From NCBI RefSeq assembly GCF_006438965.1, contig NZ_RCZM01000002.1, forward strand, positions 124,001 through 188,000: a stretch of DNA of 64,000 nt. Reading direction: 5' to 3'. Shown here piece after piece: positions 9,577 through 20,282 of this stretch. Made by a program: the position numbers and the translations under genes. The stretch's first letter is position 1. The number at the start of each line of letters is the position of its first letter. Below the pieces are notes generated by a model. It was not told the DNA's origin and searched no databases. It saw only the letters and a program-made list of their open reading frames with translations. Source of the DNA: Pedococcus bigeumensis. GTDB lineage: Bacteria; Actinomycetota; Actinomycetes; Actinomycetales; Dermatophilaceae.

Positions 9577-11121
9577 TCAAGGCATCCTCCAGACGCGGCC
9601 GTCGCGGCGCATCATCTCGTCGGCATCGGCGGGACCCCAGCCACCCGCCACGTAGGGCTCGACCTTGGCCCGCTGCTTGGCCCAGTAGGCCTCCACCGGG
9701 TCGAGGATCTGCCAGGAGAGCTCGACCTCCTCGTGCCGGGGGAACAACGGCGGGTCCCCGAGCAGGACGTCGAGGATGAGGCGTTCGTAGGCCTCGGGGC
9801 TGGACTCGGTGAAGGCGCGGCCGTAGCCGAAGTCCATGGTCACGTCGCGCACCTCCATCTGGGCGCCGGGCACCTTGGCGCCGAAGCGCATCGTGATGCC
9901 CTCGTCGGGCTGCACCCGGATGACGATGGCGTTCTGGCCGAGCTCCTCGGTCGCGGTGTCGTTGAAGGGCAGGTGCGGCGCCTTCTTGAAGACGACGGCG
10001 ATCTCGGTGACCCGCTTGCCGAGCCGCTTGCCGGTGCGTAGGTAGAACGGGACCCCCGCCCAGCGGCGCGAGTCGATCTCGACCTTCATCGCGGCATACG
10101 TCTCGGTGCGCGAGTCGGTGGCGACGCCGTCCTCGTCGAGGTAGCCGATGACCTGCTCACCGCCCTGCCACCCGGCGGCGTACTGCCCGCGGGCGGTGGA
10201 CTTGCCGAGGTCCTTGGGGTGGTGCACGGCGGAGAGGACCTTCTCCTTCTCAGCGCGAAGGTGTTCTGCGGCGAAGGAAACCGGCTCCTCCATGGCGGTC
10301 AGCGCGAGGAGCTGGAGGAGGTGGTTCTGGATGACGTCGCGAGCCGCGCCGATGCCGTCGTAGTAGCCGGCCCGACCACCGATGCCGATGTCCTCAGCCA
10401 TGGTGATCTGCACGTGGTCGACGTAGTTGGCGTTCCAGACCGGCTCGAACATCTGGTTCGCGAAGCGCAGCGCCAGCAGGTTCTGGACGGTCTCCTTGCC
10501 GAGGTAGTGGTCGATCCGGAAGACCGCGTCAGGTGGGAACACGCCCTCGACGATGTCGTTGAGCTCACGAGCGCTCTTGAGGTCGTGGCCGAACGGCTTC
10601 TCGATCACGACGCGTCGCCAGGCGTCGGCGTCCGGCTTGCTCAGCCCGGACCGCTCGAGCTGCTCGCACACGACGGAGAACGACGACGGCGGGATCGACA
10701 GGTAGAAGGCGATGTTGCCGCCGGTGCCCCGCTCGTGCTCGAGGTTCTTGACCGTCTCTGACAGCAGGTCGAAGGACGTGGGATCGTCGAATGTGCCTGG
10801 CACGAAACGGAATCCCTCGGCCAGGTTGCGCCAGACGCTCTCCCGGAACGGCGTGCGCGCATACTGCTTGACCGCGTCGTAGACGATCTTGCCGAAGTCC
10901 TGGTCCGCCCAGTCGCGCCGCGCGAACCCGACCAGCGAGAAGCCCGGTGGCAGCAGCCCGCGGTTGGCCAGGTCGTAGATCGCCGGCATGAGCTTCTTGC
11001 GAGCGAGATCCCCGGTGACACCGAAGAGCACCAGACCGCACGGGCCGGCGATCCGGGGGAGCCGCTTGTCGCGAGGATCGCGAAGGGGGTTGCTGTCCTG
11101 CGTCACCCTCGTGGGGCTCAT
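9577..11121 (-). CDS. zwf: Glucose-6-phosphate dehydrogenase
   Basis: 514 residues, ATG start. Oxidises glucose 6-phosphate to 6-phosphogluconolactone with NADP+. The coenzyme site VLFGVTGDLARKKLMPA lies near residue 31-47 and the catalytic RIDHYLGKETVQNL in the middle. Length and motifs are standard. The ATG overlaps the pgi stop by 4 nt, implying translational coupling, and opcA follows. Linked to pgi, the operon can draw glucose 6-phosphate into NADPH production. Confidence 0.97.
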   Translation of the reverse strand: MSPTRVTQDSNPLRDPRDKRLPRIAGPCGLVLFGVTGDLARKKLMPAIYDLANRGLLPPGFSLVGFARRDWADQDFGKIVYDAVKQYARTPFRESVWRNLAEGFRFVPGTFDDPTSFDLLSETVKNLEHERGTGGNIAFYLSIPPSSFSVVCEQLERSGLSKPDADAWRRVVIEKPFGHDLKSARELNDIVEGVFPPDAVFRIDHYLGKETVQNLLALRFANQMFEPVWNANYVDHVQITMAEDIGIGGRAGYYDGIGAARDVIQNHLLQLLALTAMEEPVSFAAEHLRAEKEKVLSAVHHPKDLGKSTARGQYAAGWQGGEQVIGYLDEDGVATDSRTETYAAMKVEIDSRRWAGVPFYLRTGKRLGKRVTEIAVVFKKAPHLPFNDTATEELGQNAIVIRVQPDEGITMRFGAKVPGAQMEVRDVTMDFGYGRAFTESSPEAYERLILDVLLGDPPLFPRHEEVELSWQILDPVEAYWAKQRAKVEPYVAGGWGPADADEMMRRDGRVWRMP

Positions 11122-12782
11122 ACGGTGCCTTCTGTGGAGGACAACCCGGACAGTGCCTCGCTGACCTGGCGCAGGCCCGCGTCGTGGTCGGTGAGGTGCA
11201 GCTGCAGCACCGGCCGACCGTGCTCGGCGAGGACCTGGGCATCACCAGCGGCCTGCGAGGTGATGAAGTCACCGAAGGAGAACTCGCGTCCGGGGATCGC
11301 GAGGTCCTCGTGGGGTGCCGTGGTGATCTGCAGGTACACCCCGGTGGCCGGTCCGCCCTTGTGGAACTGGCCGGTGGAGTGCAGGAACCGGGGTCCCCAG
11401 CCGAACGTGGTGGGACGTTCGGTATGCCGTGCGAGCACCGGCCGCACGTCGGCGAGGGCCGCGTCGGTGATCCGGTCGAGGTAGGCCATCACCGCGACGT
11501 AGCCGCGCTCGGCGTCGAGCTGGTCGAACAGCGCGGTGAGGGCGGCGGTGACCGTGCTGGCGTCGCCCAGCCACTCCCCGCCCAGGGAGCGGATCTCGAC
11601 CGCGCCATCAGTGGCCGCGGGTGCCTCGGCCGCACCGATTCCCTTGTCCAGCAACGCGCGCGCTGCCTTCTTGGCGCTCTCGACGTCGGGCTGGTCGAAC
11701 GGGTTGATGCCGAGCAACCGTCCGGCTGCCGCGGTCGCGACCTCCCACAGCAGGAGCTGGGCGCCGAGCGGACCGCTCACGGCGACCTCGCAGCGGCTGG
11801 CGTCGACCTCGTGGTCGGCAGCCTCGGCGTCGAAGCCATCATCCGAGTCGCTGACCAGCCGGGCCACGGTGACGTCGGGGGCGGGCCAGGCGACCTCGGG
11901 GTCGGAGTCGCCACCGACGACCACCGGCAGCACGCCGGTGCCCTGCTTGCCGGTGCTCTCGGCGATCAGCTGCTCGGCCCAGTCGGCGAACCCGACGATG
12001 CCGGACCCGTTGTCCACGATGACGAACTTGTCGCGCAGGGGGTCGGTGCCTGCCATCGCCGCAGCGAGGCGCAGACCCGGGTTGGCGTCGTCGTCGGCGC
12101 TGAGCACGTCGGCCACGGCCTCGGCGTCGTCGAGGAGCGCCTCGATGTCGGCCCCGGCGAGTCCGGAGGGGACCAGCCCGAAGGCTGTCAGCGCCGAGTA
12201 GCGGCCACCGACGTTGGGGTCGGCGTTGATGACCCGGTAGCCACCGGCGCGCGACTCCTCGTCGAGCGGGCTGCCCGGGTCGGTGACGATGACGATGCGA
12301 CCGGTGGGGTCGATCCCCAGCTCCGCGAACGCCGCCTGGAACGCTCGGCGCTGCGAGTCGGTCTCGACCGTCGACCCCGACTTGCTGGAGACCACCACGA
12401 CGGTGCGCTCCAGGTCGGTGATCGCGGATCGGACCATGTCGGGCTGGGAGGAGTCGAGCACGACGAGGTCCACCCCGGCGGTCGCGCAGATGACCTCAGG
12501 GGCCAGCGACGAACCGCCCATCCCGCACAGGACGACCCGGTCGACGCCTTCGCCGCGCAGCTGCTCGCGCAGGGCGGCAACCTCACCCACCAGCGGTCGC
12601 GAGGAGCGGGGCAGGTTGACCCAGGAGAGCCGGATGGCCGACTCGGCCTCGGCGTCCGGTCCCCACAGCGTGGCGTCCTGGGCGAAGAGCTTGCTCGCGA
12701 ACCGCGCCTCGACGAGGCCTGCGACCTTGGTGACGATGGCATCGGCCGCCGCGCCGGACGCCACCACGCCGAGTGAGCTCAC
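11118..12782 (-). CDS. pgi: Glucose-6-phosphate isomerase
   Basis: About 554 residues from GTG 12782, which overlaps the tal stop (GTGA). The same frame is open further upstream inside tal, but the protein-like sequence begins [13 protein letters not shown]-fold phosphosugar motifs [11 protein letters not shown] and [10 protein letters not shown] are present, and [10 protein letters not shown] lies near the C-terminus. This divergent isomerase class occurs fused to transaldolase in some bacteria; here the two are separate but overlapping genes. It interconverts glucose 6-phosphate and fructose 6-phosphate. Confidence 0.92.
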   Translation of the reverse strand: MSSLGVVASGAAADAIVTKVAGLVEARFASKLFAQDATLWGPDAEAESAIRLSWVNLPRSSRPLVGEVAALREQLRGEGVDRVVLCGMGGSSLAPEVICATAGVDLVVLDSSQPDMVRSAITDLERTVVVVSSKSGSTVETDSQRRAFQAAFAELGIDPTGRIVIVTDPGSPLDEESRAGGYRVINADPNVGGRYSALTAFGLVPSGLAGADIEALLDDAEAVADVLSADDDANPGLRLAAAMAGTDPLRDKFVIVDNGSGIVGFADWAEQLIAESTGKQGTGVLPVVVGGDSDPEVAWPAPDVTVARLVSDSDDGFDAEAADHEVDASRCEVAVSGPLGAQLLLWEVATAAAGRLLGINPFDQPDVESAKKAARALLDKGIGAAEAPAATDGAVEIRSLGGEWLGDASTVTAALTALFDQLDAERGYVAVMAYLDRITDAALADVRPVLARHTERPTTFGWGPRFLHSTGQFHKGGPATGVYLQITTAPHEDLAIPGREFSFGDFITSQAAGDAQVLAEHGRPVLQLHLTDHDAGLRQVSEALSGLSSTEGTV

Positions 12783-13936
12783 TTGTCGTCCTGCTTGCCC
12801 GACTGCTCCACGTCCGCACGCGCGAGGTCGAGGTCGGACTGCGCCTCGTCGAGCAGCTCGCCCCAGGCCGCCTCGAACTTCTCGACACCCTCGGTCTCGA
12901 GCTGGTCGGTGACCTGGGCGTAGGAGATGCCGAGGCCCTCGAGGGCGTCGAGCACCCCGCCCGCGTCCTCGTAGGTGCCTTCGATGGTGTTGCCGGTGAC
13001 TGCACCGTGGTCGGCGACGGCGTCGAGCGTCTTCTCCGGCATCGTGTTGACGGTGTTGGGGGCGACCAGCTCGGTGACGTAGAGCGTGTCGGAGTAGGCC
13101 GGGTCCTTCACGCCGGTGGAGGCCCACAGCGGGCGCTGGGCGTTCGCACCGTCATCGGCGAGGTTCTTCCACCGCGGGGTGGCAAAGACCTCCTCGAAGG
13201 CCTGGTAGGCCAGCCGCGCATTGGCGACGGCGGCCTTGCCCTTGAGCGCTTTGGCTTCGTCGGTGCCGATGGCGTCGAGGCGCTTGTCGATCTCGGTGTC
13301 CACGCGAGACACGAAGAACGAGGCGACCGAGTGGATCTTCGACAGGTCCTTGCCGCGCTCACGCGCCTGCTCCAGGCCGGTGAGGAAGGCGTTCATCACC
13401 CCGCGGTAGCGGTCGAGGGAGAAGATCAGCGTGACGTTGACGCTGATGCCCTCGGCCAGCACCTGCGAGATGGCGGGGAGGCCTTCGACGGTGGCAGGGA
13501 TCTTGATGAGGACGTTGTCTCGGGCGACCGCGGCCGCGAGCTCCTTGGCCTGGTCGACCGTCTTCGCGGTCTCGTGGGCGAGGCGGGGGTCAACCTCGAT
13601 CGAGACCCGGCCGTCGACGCCGTTCGTGCTGTCGTAGACCGGCTTGAGGATGTCGCACGCGTTGCGGACGTCCTGGGTCGTCAGGCCGAACACGGTCTCG
13701 TCCACCGTCTTGCCGTCGGCCGCGAACTGACGCAGGTCGGCGTCGTACCGGTCACCCTTGGCCAGGGCGGCCTGGAAGATCGACGGGTTGGTGGTCACAC
13801 CGACCACGCCCAAGGTGTCGATCAGGTCCTGCAGGTTGTTGGTCTCGATGCGCTCACGCGACAGGTCGTCGAGCCAGACGGAGACGCCGGCGTCGGCGAG
13901 GGACTTGATGTTGGAGTTCTGGGCCACGAGGGTCAC
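12779..13936 (-). CDS. tal: Transaldolase
   Basis: 385 residues, GTG start overlapping the tkt stop (GTGA). Transfers dihydroxyacetone units between sugar phosphates in the non-oxidative pentose phosphate pathway. The Schiff-base lysine lies in NVLIKIPAT; other family motifs are [21 protein letters not shown] and [16 protein letters not shown]. The length fits the long TalAB subfamily found in actinobacteria and cyanobacteria. It is coupled to pgi downstream by a 4-nt overlap. Confidence 0.95.
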   Translation of the reverse strand: MTLVAQNSNIKSLADAGVSVWLDDLSRERIETNNLQDLIDTLGVVGVTTNPSIFQAALAKGDRYDADLRQFAADGKTVDETVFGLTTQDVRNACDILKPVYDSTNGVDGRVSIEVDPRLAHETAKTVDQAKELAAAVARDNVLIKIPATVEGLPAISQVLAEGISVNVTLIFSLDRYRGVMNAFLTGLEQARERGKDLSKIHSVASFFVSRVDTEIDKRLDAIGTDEAKALKGKAAVANARLAYQAFEEVFATPRWKNLADDGANAQRPLWASTGVKDPAYSDTLYVTELVAPNTVNTMPEKTLDAVADHGAVTGNTIEGTYEDAGGVLDALEGLGISYAQVTDQLETEGVEKFEAAWGELLDEAQSDLDLARADVEQSGKQDDK

Positions 13937-16233
13937 TTCCTCTTCGCATTGGCCGCGGCCTTGGTCGCGGCACTCTTCTTGGTCGTGGTGTCGGTTGCCT
14001 TGCTGGGGGATGCCTGGGCACGGGGACGCGTCTGCGTCACTGCGGCCGCCACGGGCTTGCGAGCCGTGGCGCGGACCTCCTTGAGCGAGTCCTTGGCGGC
14101 CTTGACGACCGCCTCCGGCGTGAGGCCGAACTCGCGGTACAACGTCTTGTAGTCAGCCGACGCACCGAAGTGCTCGATGCTGATGCTGCGGCCGGCGTCG
14201 CCGACCAGGTCGTGCCAGCCGAGCGAGACCGCTGCCTCGACACTGACCCGAGCCCGGACCTCGGGTGGCAGCACCCGGTTCTGGTAGGCCTTGCCCTGCT
14301 GCTCGAACCACTCGCGACACGGCATGGACACCACGCGGGTGGGCACGCCCTGGCTCTCCAGGGCGTCACGGGCATCGAGGGCGATCGAGACCTCGGAGCC
14401 GGTGGCGATGAGGATGACCTCGGGTGCCGCCTTGCCGGTCTTGCCGCCGTCGATGAGGACGTAGGCGCCCTTGGCGACGTTGCTCGCCTTGGCGTGGGTC
14501 TTCCGGTCGATGACCGGAAGGTTCTGCCGGGTCAGCGCGAGGGCGGCCGGGCGCTTGTTGCGCAGGATGGCCTCCCAGGCAGCCGACGTCTCGTTCGCGT
14601 CACCGGGACGCACGACGTCCAGGCCGGGGATCGCGCGCAGGGCCGCGAGGTGCTCGATCGGCTGGTGCGTCGGTCCGTCCTCGCCCAAGCCGATCGAGTC
14701 GTGGGTCCACACGTAGGTGACGGGCAGCTGCTGGATCGCGGCCAGCCGGACCGCAGGCCGCATGTAGTCGGAGAACACGAGGAAGGTGCCGCCGTACGGA
14801 CGGTTCAGTCCTTCGAGGGCCATCCCGTTGAGGATCATGCCCATGCCGTTCTCGCGGATGCCGAAGTGCAGCGTGCGGCCGTAGGGGCCGCCCTTCCAGT
14901 CGCGGGTCTGCTTGCTGCGCGGGATGAAGGACGGCTCGCCCTCCATGGTCGTGTTGTTGGACTCCGCGAGGTCGGCCGAGCCACCCCACAGCTCGGGCAT
15001 GACGCCGGCGAGGGCCGTCAGCACCTTGCCCGAGGCGGCGCGGGTCGCCATGCCCTTCTCGGTGTCGGTGGCGAACTCGGGAAGGGCGTCGGAGAGGCCG
15101 TCCGGCAGGTCGCCGGCGACGAGGCGGTCGAGCAGCGCGGCGCGGTCGCCGTGCGCCTTGCGCCACGCGGCATACCCCTTGTCCCACTGCTTGTGCGCGG
15201 CCTTGCCGCGGGTTTTCACCTTGCGCGCGTGGGCGAGGACGGCACGGTCGACCTCGAAGGACTTCTTCGGGTCGAAGCCGAGAAGCTCCTTGGTCGCTGC
15301 GATCTCGGCGTCCCCGAGCGCGGAGCCGTGCGCCTTGCCGGTGTCCTGCTTGGTCGGAGCGGGCCAGGCGATGATGGTGTGCAGGACCACGAGGGTCGGC
15401 TTGGTGGCCTTCTTGGACTTCTCCAGGGCCGCGTGCAGCGCGTCGACGTCCTCGACGTAGGCCGCGCCGTCGCCGTCGCCACGCCAGTCCACGTCCACGA
15501 CGTTCCAGCCGTAGGCGCGGTAGCGGGCGCCGACGTCCTCGGAGAACGAGATGTTGGTCTGGTCCTCGATCGAGATCTGGTTGGCGTCGTAGACGATCGT
15601 GAGGTTGCCGAGCTCCTGGTGCCCTGCCAGCGAGCAGGCCTCGGACGACACGCCTTCCATCAGGTCGCCGTCGGAGGCGATGACCCACACGTGGTGGTCG
15701 AACGGGCTGGTGCCGGGCTTGGCCTCCGGGTCGAACATGCCGCGCTGACGCCGCTGGGCCATGGCCATGCCCACCGCGGACGCGAGTCCGGAACCCAGGG
15801 GACCGGTCGTGATCTCGACGCCGGTCGTGTGGTGCACCTCGGGGTGGCCCGGAGTCAGCGAACCCCATGTGCGCAGGGCTTTGAGGTCGGTCAGCTCGAG
15901 GCCGTAGCCGCTCAGGTAGAGCTGGACATACTGGGTGAGGCTGGAGTGCCCGGCCGACAGGACGAACCGGTCGCGGCCCAGCCAGGCGGGGTCGTTCGGG
16001 TCGTGGTTCATGACGTTCTGGAAGAGGACGTAGGCGGCGGGGGCGAGGCTCATCGCCGTGCCCGGGTGGCCGTTGCCGACCTTCTGCACCGCGTCCGCGG
16101 CGAGCAGTCGCGCGGTGTCGACAGCGCGGACGTCGAGGTCGGTCCAGCCGGCCTTGCGGGCCACGGGGCTGCGCAACGCGGTGCTGCGCTTCCGGGTGGC
16201 GGTGGCCTTGGTGGAACGAGTGGTGGTGGGCAC
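13933..16233 (-). CDS. tkt: Transketolase
   Basis: 766 residues, GTG start with AGGAG upstream. Thiamine-diphosphate enzyme that moves two-carbon ketol units. Motifs: [13 protein letters not shown], the TPP site [14 protein letters not shown] followed by [10 protein letters not shown], and [15 protein letters not shown]. It is longer than the usual ~700 residues, because it has a basic N-terminal leader (about 25 residues) and a Lys/Ala-rich C-terminal tail of about 45 residues ending AANAKRK. First gene of the pentose phosphate operon, divergent from ctaB. Confidence 0.95.
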   Translation of the reverse strand: MPTTTRSTKATATRKRSTALRSPVARKAGWTDLDVRAVDTARLLAADAVQKVGNGHPGTAMSLAPAAYVLFQNVMNHDPNDPAWLGRDRFVLSAGHSSLTQYVQLYLSGYGLELTDLKALRTWGSLTPGHPEVHHTTGVEITTGPLGSGLASAVGMAMAQRRQRGMFDPEAKPGTSPFDHHVWVIASDGDLMEGVSSEACSLAGHQELGNLTIVYDANQISIEDQTNISFSEDVGARYRAYGWNVVDVDWRGDGDGAAYVEDVDALHAALEKSKKATKPTLVVLHTIIAWPAPTKQDTGKAHGSALGDAEIAATKELLGFDPKKSFEVDRAVLAHARKVKTRGKAAHKQWDKGYAAWRKAHGDRAALLDRLVAGDLPDGLSDALPEFATDTEKGMATRAASGKVLTALAGVMPELWGGSADLAESNNTTMEGEPSFIPRSKQTRDWKGGPYGRTLHFGIRENGMGMILNGMALEGLNRPYGGTFLVFSDYMRPAVRLAAIQQLPVTYVWTHDSIGLGEDGPTHQPIEHLAALRAIPGLDVVRPGDANETSAAWEAILRNKRPAALALTRQNLPVIDRKTHAKASNVAKGAYVLIDGGKTGKAAPEVILIATGSEVSIALDARDALESQGVPTRVVSMPCREWFEQQGKAYQNRVLPPEVRARVSVEAAVSLGWHDLVGDAGRSISIEHFGASADYKTLYREFGLTPEAVVKAAKDSLKEVRATARKPVAAAVTQTRPRAQASPSKATDTTTKKSAATKAAANAKRK

Positions 16234-16284
16234 GAAAAGTTCTCCTCACACTGAGCTGCGCAGGCGGCGCACGACAACGATCCG

Positions 16285-16314
16285 AGACTAGTCCCGGAGG
16301 GGAGCCCCGTCGCA
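16285..16314 (-). promoter_or_regulatory. Candidate promoter of the tkt operon
   Basis: On the minus strand, TGCGAC (16309-16314), an 18-nt spacer and TAGTCT (16285-16290) make a plausible sigma-70-like promoter about 50 nt before the tkt GTG. It shares the 162-bp divergent region with the ctaB promoter. Pattern-based only. Confidence 0.4.
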
Positions 16315-16327
16315 TCCAGTCCCGCCC

Positions 16328-16355
16328 GTGGACCCTCCGGCTCCGGGGATAGACT
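16328..16355 (+). promoter_or_regulatory. Candidate promoter of ctaB
   Basis: GTGGAC (16328-16333), a 16-nt spacer and TAGACT (16350-16355) lie 40 nt upstream of the ctaB GTG. Pattern-based call in the divergent tkt/ctaB region. Confidence 0.4.
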
Positions 16356-16395
16356 GACCCGGCCCGCCAACCCTGCACCACCCGCGAAGGATGCC

Positions 16396-17346
16396 GTGAC
16401 CGCACTCGATCCGTCAGCCCGGATCTCCGCGTCCCCGGCGCCGGGGCGTCGAAGCAAGGCGGCGGCATACCTCGCCCTCACCAAGCCCCGCATCATCGAG
16501 CTGCTGCTCGTGACGACGGTGCCGGTGATGTTCTTGGCGCACAAGGGAATCCCGTCGCTGTGGCTCATCGTCGCCACACTCGTCGGCGGCTCGCTCAGCG
16601 CCGGTGCGGCCAACACGTTCAACTGCGTCTACGACCGCGACATCGACGCGGAGATGCACCGCACGAGCAACCGCCCGATGGTCACCGGCGAGATCACCCC
16701 TCGCCAAGGTCTCGTCTTCGGCGTGGCCCTCACCATCGCCTCGACGGTGTGGTTCGCCCTGGTCGTCAACTGGCTCTCCGCGGCACTCTCGCTCGGGGCA
16801 ATCGTCATGTATGCCGTGGGCTACACGATGATCCTCAAGCGCCGCACCGCGCAGAACATCGTCTGGGGTGGGGCAGCCGGCTGCATGCCCGTCCTCATCG
16901 GCTGGTCGGCCGTCGCGAACTCGGTCTCGTGGTCGGCCGTGATGCTGTTCCTCGTCATCTTCTTCTGGACGCCGCCGCACTACTGGCCGCTGTCGATGAA
17001 GTTCAAGGACGACTACGCCGCTGCCCGCGTGCCGATGCTCCCCGTCGTCGAGAAGTTCGTCGTCGTCGCCCGGCAGATCGTGGCCTACTCGTGGGCGATG
17101 GTCGCGGTGTCCCTGGCGCTCGTGTGGGTCAACCCGATGGGCTGGATCTACCTCGGCACCGCCGTCGTCACCGGTGCGCTCTTCCTCCTCGAGGCGCACC
17201 GACTGCTGCGCGTTGCCAAGACCGGAGCGGGCCCGCAGGTGCTCAAGCCGATGCGGCTGTTCCACTTCTCGATCACCTACGTCGGCATCCTCTTCCTGGG
17301 TGTGGCGATCGACCCGCTGGTCTACCTGCCGATCTTCACGCGCTGA
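16396..17346 (+). CDS. ctaB: Protoheme IX farnesyltransferase (heme O synthase)
   Basis: 316 residues, GTG start after GCGAAGGAT. Attaches a farnesyl group to heme b, giving heme O, the precursor of heme A in aa3-type cytochrome oxidase. Polytopic UbiA-family membrane protein. The prenyl-diphosphate motif [12 protein letters not shown] is followed by [11 protein letters not shown], and a second aspartate region [15 protein letters not shown] is present. ctaA, the next enzyme, is at 19347-20282. The 3' end overlaps the convergent MFS gene by 11 bp. Confidence 0.96.
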   Translation: MTALDPSARISASPAPGRRSKAAAYLALTKPRIIELLLVTTVPVMFLAHKGIPSLWLIVATLVGGSLSAGAANTFNCVYDRDIDAEMHRTSNRPMVTGEITPRQGLVFGVALTIASTVWFALVVNWLSAALSLGAIVMYAVGYTMILKRRTAQNIVWGGAAGCMPVLIGWSAVANSVSWSAVMLFLVIFFWTPPHYWPLSMKFKDDYAAARVPMLPVVEKFVVVARQIVAYSWAMVAVSLALVWVNPMGWIYLGTAVVTGALFLLEAHRLLRVAKTGAGPQVLKPMRLFHFSITYVGILFLGVAIDPLVYLPIFTR

Positions 17347-18703
17347 GGTTCGCCTCGGTCGCCCCGGTCACCGGGTTGGATTCGTCCGTGGCAGGACCGG
17401 GCATCTCACGCAACCCGCGCAGCGGGCTCCAGAACATCGACACGCACGCGAGCACGTGGATGGCCGCCATCACCGCGATCGTGGGGCGCAGGCCGAGCTG
17501 GGTCCCCATCACCCCGGCCACGACACCCGCCAGCGGCATCGTCCCGAAGTTGACCACCTGGGCCGTGGTGACCTGTCGGGCGACCATGTGCTCTGGGACG
17601 TACCGGTTGCGCCAGGCACCGCGCACGATGTTGCCCGCGACCACGCCGATGCCGACCAGCAGCATCCCGGCGACCATCGCCACCAGGCCTGGCCCCGGCG
17701 CACCCAGCGGCACGAGCAGAGCGGGCGGGCCGGCCAGCAGCTGCAGGGCAAGGAGTGCTCGTGCGGAACCGAGGCGACGCGACACCCAGGTGGCGATGCT
17801 GGCACCGACGACACCTCCGACCGAGCCGACCGCCAGGGCGAGTCCGACCCCGCCCGAGGACAGGTGGACCTCGCGGACGAGGAACAGGACGAGCAGCGCG
17901 CTGTAACCCGTGAGCCCGAAGTTGCTGACACCGCCCATGAGCGTGAAGAACCGCAAGAGCCGGTCGTGGCGGATGTAGTCGATGCCCTCACGGATTCGCT
18001 GGTGCAGCGGTGCCACCGTCGCGACGGTCCCCACCTCCACGTCCGGGTCCGGCATTGCCGACGCCGGCGGCGCTGCCGACGCCGGCAGCGCTGCCGACGC
18101 CGGCAGCCTGAGCCGCCACAGGCAGAGGGCCGAGACGAGGAAGGTGACGGCATCCACGAGCAGGCCCCCGGCGGCCGAGGCGAGCTGCGCCATCAGGCCA
18201 CCGACACCGGGCCCGGCCACTTGCATCGCCGACTCGGTGCCGAACAGCCGGGCGAACGCTGACTCCTGCTGCTCACGCGGCGCGACCTGGCGGACCAGCC
18301 CGGGATAGGCGGCCCGGAAGAAGACGGTGCACACGCCGTTGCAGAACGCAGCCACAGCCAGGTGCGGCAGCGTCAGGAGGTCGAGGGCCCAGGCGACGGG
18401 GACGCTCGCGAGCGTGACGGCAGCGGCCAGGTCGCTGAGGATCATGACCCGTCTCGCGGGGAGGCGGTCGACCCATGCCCCGGCGGGGAGGCCGATCAGG
18501 AGCCACGGCACCCACGCCGCCGCCGTGAGTGCACCCATCCACCCCGGGCCGGCGTCGAAGCCGACGACCGCCAGGAGGGGGAGCAGGACCGAGGTGGTGG
18601 CGTTGCCGAGGACGCTGACGCCTTCGCCGAACCAGAGCAGGCTGAAGTTCCGGTTGCGGGCCAGTGGGGGAGGCGGGGCAACCGGTGTGGTGGGGGTCGT
18701 CAT
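17336..18703 (-). CDS. MFS transporter, probable drug or metabolite exporter
   Basis: 455 residues with about 12 hydrophobic segments. Resembles the enterobactin-exporter-like MFS group (early motif [20 protein letters not shown]). The cytoplasmic loop between helices 6 and 7 carries a tandem Pro/Ala/Ser repeat encoded by three 18-bp units. The start overlaps the upstream ArsR-type regulator by 4 nt (ATGA), so the pair is an operon in which the regulator probably controls the exporter. The substrate cannot be deduced. Confidence 0.85.
   Translation of the reverse strand: MTTPTTPVAPPPPLARNRNFSLLWFGEGVSVLGNATTSVLLPLLAVVGFDAGPGWMGALTAAAWVPWLLIGLPAGAWVDRLPARRVMILSDLAAAVTLASVPVAWALDLLTLPHLAVAAFCNGVCTVFFRAAYPGLVRQVAPREQQESAFARLFGTESAMQVAGPGVGGLMAQLASAAGGLLVDAVTFLVSALCLWRLRLPASAALPASAAPPASAMPDPDVEVGTVATVAPLHQRIREGIDYIRHDRLLRFFTLMGGVSNFGLTGYSALLVLFLVREVHLSSGGVGLALAVGSVGGVVGASIATWVSRRLGSARALLALQLLAGPPALLVPLGAPGPGLVAMVAGMLLVGIGVVAGNIVRGAWRNRYVPEHMVARQVTTAQVVNFGTMPLAGVVAGVMGTQLGLRPTIAVMAAIHVLACVSMFWSPLRGLREMPGPATDESNPVTGATEANLSA
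18057..18110. repeat. Three 18-bp tandem repeats inside the MFS gene
   Basis: Units at 18057-18074, 18075-18092 and 18093-18110 share GCCGACGCCGGC cores with a few differences. They encode LPASAA-like hexapeptides in the central loop of the transporter. The unit is a multiple of three, so copy-number changes keep the frame. Confidence 0.85.
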
Positions 18704-19281
18704 GGCTGGGCCGGGAACCCTCGGGCGAAGACGAACACGGGCTCGCGCTCGACGCCGTCATCGGGCACCTCGCGCCGGGACCACCGCATCAGGACATCGA
18801 CCATCTCGTCGGCGACCTGCTGGAGCTCGTCGGGGGAGAGGTGCATCCAGTTCTGCGTGGCGAACGACACGGCGTCCCACTCGGGGGCCGAGGCCGCGTT
18901 CGCGTTCCAGTCGCGGGTCCGCTCGAACTGTCGCTGCACGGTCAGCGCCTCTGCGGCATAGGCCGCAGTGACGGCGGCGGTGTCGTCGGCGAAGTCGGCA
19001 CGTGACCATCGGGTGCCGGGGTCGACCAGGCGCCACCAGCGTTCGCGGCGGTCCTTGGCCAGCTCGGGAGCCTCTTCGACCAGACCGGCCTCGTGCAGGA
19101 CCTTGAGGTGGTGGCTGGCGCTGCCGACGGCCTGCCCCGTTCGGGTGGCGAGGGCGGAGGCGGTGGACGGACCGTCGACCTTGAGGGCGTCCATCATCCG
19201 CGAGCGGAACGGGTTGGCCATCGCGGAGAGGGCCTTCGCGTCGGTGACGGTGCGGACGCCGGGGCGTGGTGTGGCGGGCAT
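18700..19281 (-). CDS. ArsR-family helix-turn-helix regulator
   Basis: 193 residues from ATG 19281. Winged-helix domain near the N-terminus: ALSAMANPFRSRMMDAL, then SASHHLKVLHEAGLVEEAP as recognition helix and wing. The C-terminal half has no obvious cysteine metal site, so a small-molecule or heat-type signal is more likely than metal. The frame is open 12 codons further upstream, but ATG 19281 lies 7 nt after a TAGTCT -10 box, implying a leaderless mRNA. A 12-bp inverted repeat overlaps the -35. Co-transcribed with the MFS exporter. Confidence 0.88.
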   Translation of the reverse strand: MPATPRPGVRTVTDAKALSAMANPFRSRMMDALKVDGPSTASALATRTGQAVGSASHHLKVLHEAGLVEEAPELAKDRRERWWRLVDPGTRWSRADFADDTAAVTAAYAAEALTVQRQFERTRDWNANAASAPEWDAVSFATQNWMHLSPDELQQVADEMVDVLMRWSRREVPDDGVEREPVFVFARGFPAQP

Positions 19282-19288
19282 GTGCACA

Positions 19289-19317
19289 AGACTAATTGCA
19301 CAATGAGCATTGCACAA
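19289..19317 (-). promoter_or_regulatory. Promoter of the ArsR-MFS operon (leaderless)
   Basis: On the minus strand, TTGTGC (19312-19317), a 17-nt spacer and TAGTCT (19289-19294), then 7 nt to the A of the ATG. Spacing is ideal and predicts transcription starting at or next to the start codon. Confidence 0.6.
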
Positions 19318-19334
19318 GAGCGCTTGTGCAATGC
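19307..19334. promoter_or_regulatory. Operator: 12-bp perfect inverted repeat
   Basis: GCATTGCACAAG (19307-19318), AGCG, CTTGTGCAATGC (19323-19334). It overlaps the -35 of the ArsR-MFS promoter. Further TTGCACAA-type half-sites lie at 19296-19303 and 19282-19290 across the -10 and start. A dimeric winged-helix repressor such as the adjacent ArsR protein is the obvious ligand (inference). Confidence 0.75.
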
Positions 19335-19346
19335 CGCAAACGCCCG

Positions 19347-20282
19347 TCAGTGGTCGTCAGTGCCGGCGCGGAGCCGGACCATGGCCCGGGTGAGCGCGAC
19401 GACGAGCAGCGTTGCCAGGAACATGTGGACCAGCACGACTGCCCACGGCAGTCCGGTGAAGTACTGCGTGTAGCCCACCAGCCCCTGGGCGATCGTGACC
19501 GCGAAAACCGCTGCCCAGGCCCGGCCCGCAGCAGGAGAGCTACCGGTCAGCCGGCTCGCGATCCAGACGGCGACGACCAGCCCCACGAAGAGCATCACCG
19601 CGTCGGCGTGCAGCCAGGAGATGGTCCGGGGGTCGAAGCCGAACCTCGCCGGCTCGTCCGCGTCGCCCGAGTGCGGACCGGATCCGGTCACGACGGTGCC
19701 GAGCGCGAGCACCACGGCGGCGGCGGCGCAGGTGACCCACCCGAGCCGCTCGACGAGCGGGTGGACCGTCAGGTCGCGCGCGCCCTCGCCCTCCTGGGCG
19801 CGGAACACGAGGTATGCCGCGGCGGTCACCAGGCACATCGACACCAGGAAGTGGGCCGAGACGGTGTAGGGGTTCAGACCCGTCCGGACCGTGATCCCAC
19901 CCAGGACGGCCTGCACCGCGACGCCGCCGAGGACGACCAGGGCGGGGACCAGCAGGTCGCGCCGTCGGGCTGCCCAGCGCCACACGGCATACACGGTGGC
20001 GATCGCGGCGATGCTCACCACGCTGGTGAGGGTGCGGTTGCCGAACTCGATGTAGCGGTGCCACCCCTCGGCCTGGTGGGGCACCGGGGTGTAGGAGCCG
20101 GGGACGCACTGCGGCCAGGTCGGGCAGCCCAGGCCACTGCCGGTCAGCCGGACCAACCCGCCGGTCACGACGATGAGCACCTCGACGACGAGGTTGGCCA
20201 GCAGGATCCGGGGCAGCCACACCCGTCCGGCGGGGGCCACTGGCGCGGCCGTCGGGGTGGTCGAGTCGGGTGCTGCGGTCAC
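19347..20282 (-). CDS. ctaA: Heme A synthase CtaA
   Basis: About 311 residues from GTG 20282. Eight-helix membrane protein that oxidises heme O to heme A. Conserved histidines appear in HRYIEFGNRTL, SAHFLVSMC, WLHADAV and LVHMFLAT. A Cys pair in GLGCPTWPQC lies in the first outer loop, as in Cys-containing type CtaA proteins. A longer open frame upstream reads as low-complexity sequence, so the short start is preferred; TACCCT (20290-20295) 7 nt upstream would make it leaderless. Confidence 0.93.
   Translation of the reverse strand: MTAAPDSTTPTAAPVAPAGRVWLPRILLANLVVEVLIVVTGGLVRLTGSGLGCPTWPQCVPGSYTPVPHQAEGWHRYIEFGNRTLTSVVSIAAIATVYAVWRWAARRRDLLVPALVVLGGVAVQAVLGGITVRTGLNPYTVSAHFLVSMCLVTAAAYLVFRAQEGEGARDLTVHPLVERLGWVTCAAAAVVLALGTVVTGSGPHSGDADEPARFGFDPRTISWLHADAVMLFVGLVVAVWIASRLTGSSPAAGRAWAAVFAVTIAQGLVGYTQYFTGLPWAVVLVHMFLATLLVVALTRAMVRLRAGTDDH

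Noticed and set aside
18057-18110. Tandem 18-bp repeats as a CRISPR-like array
   Set aside because: The repeats are contiguous without spacers, lie in frame inside the MFS gene and encode a Pro/Ala/Ser linker.
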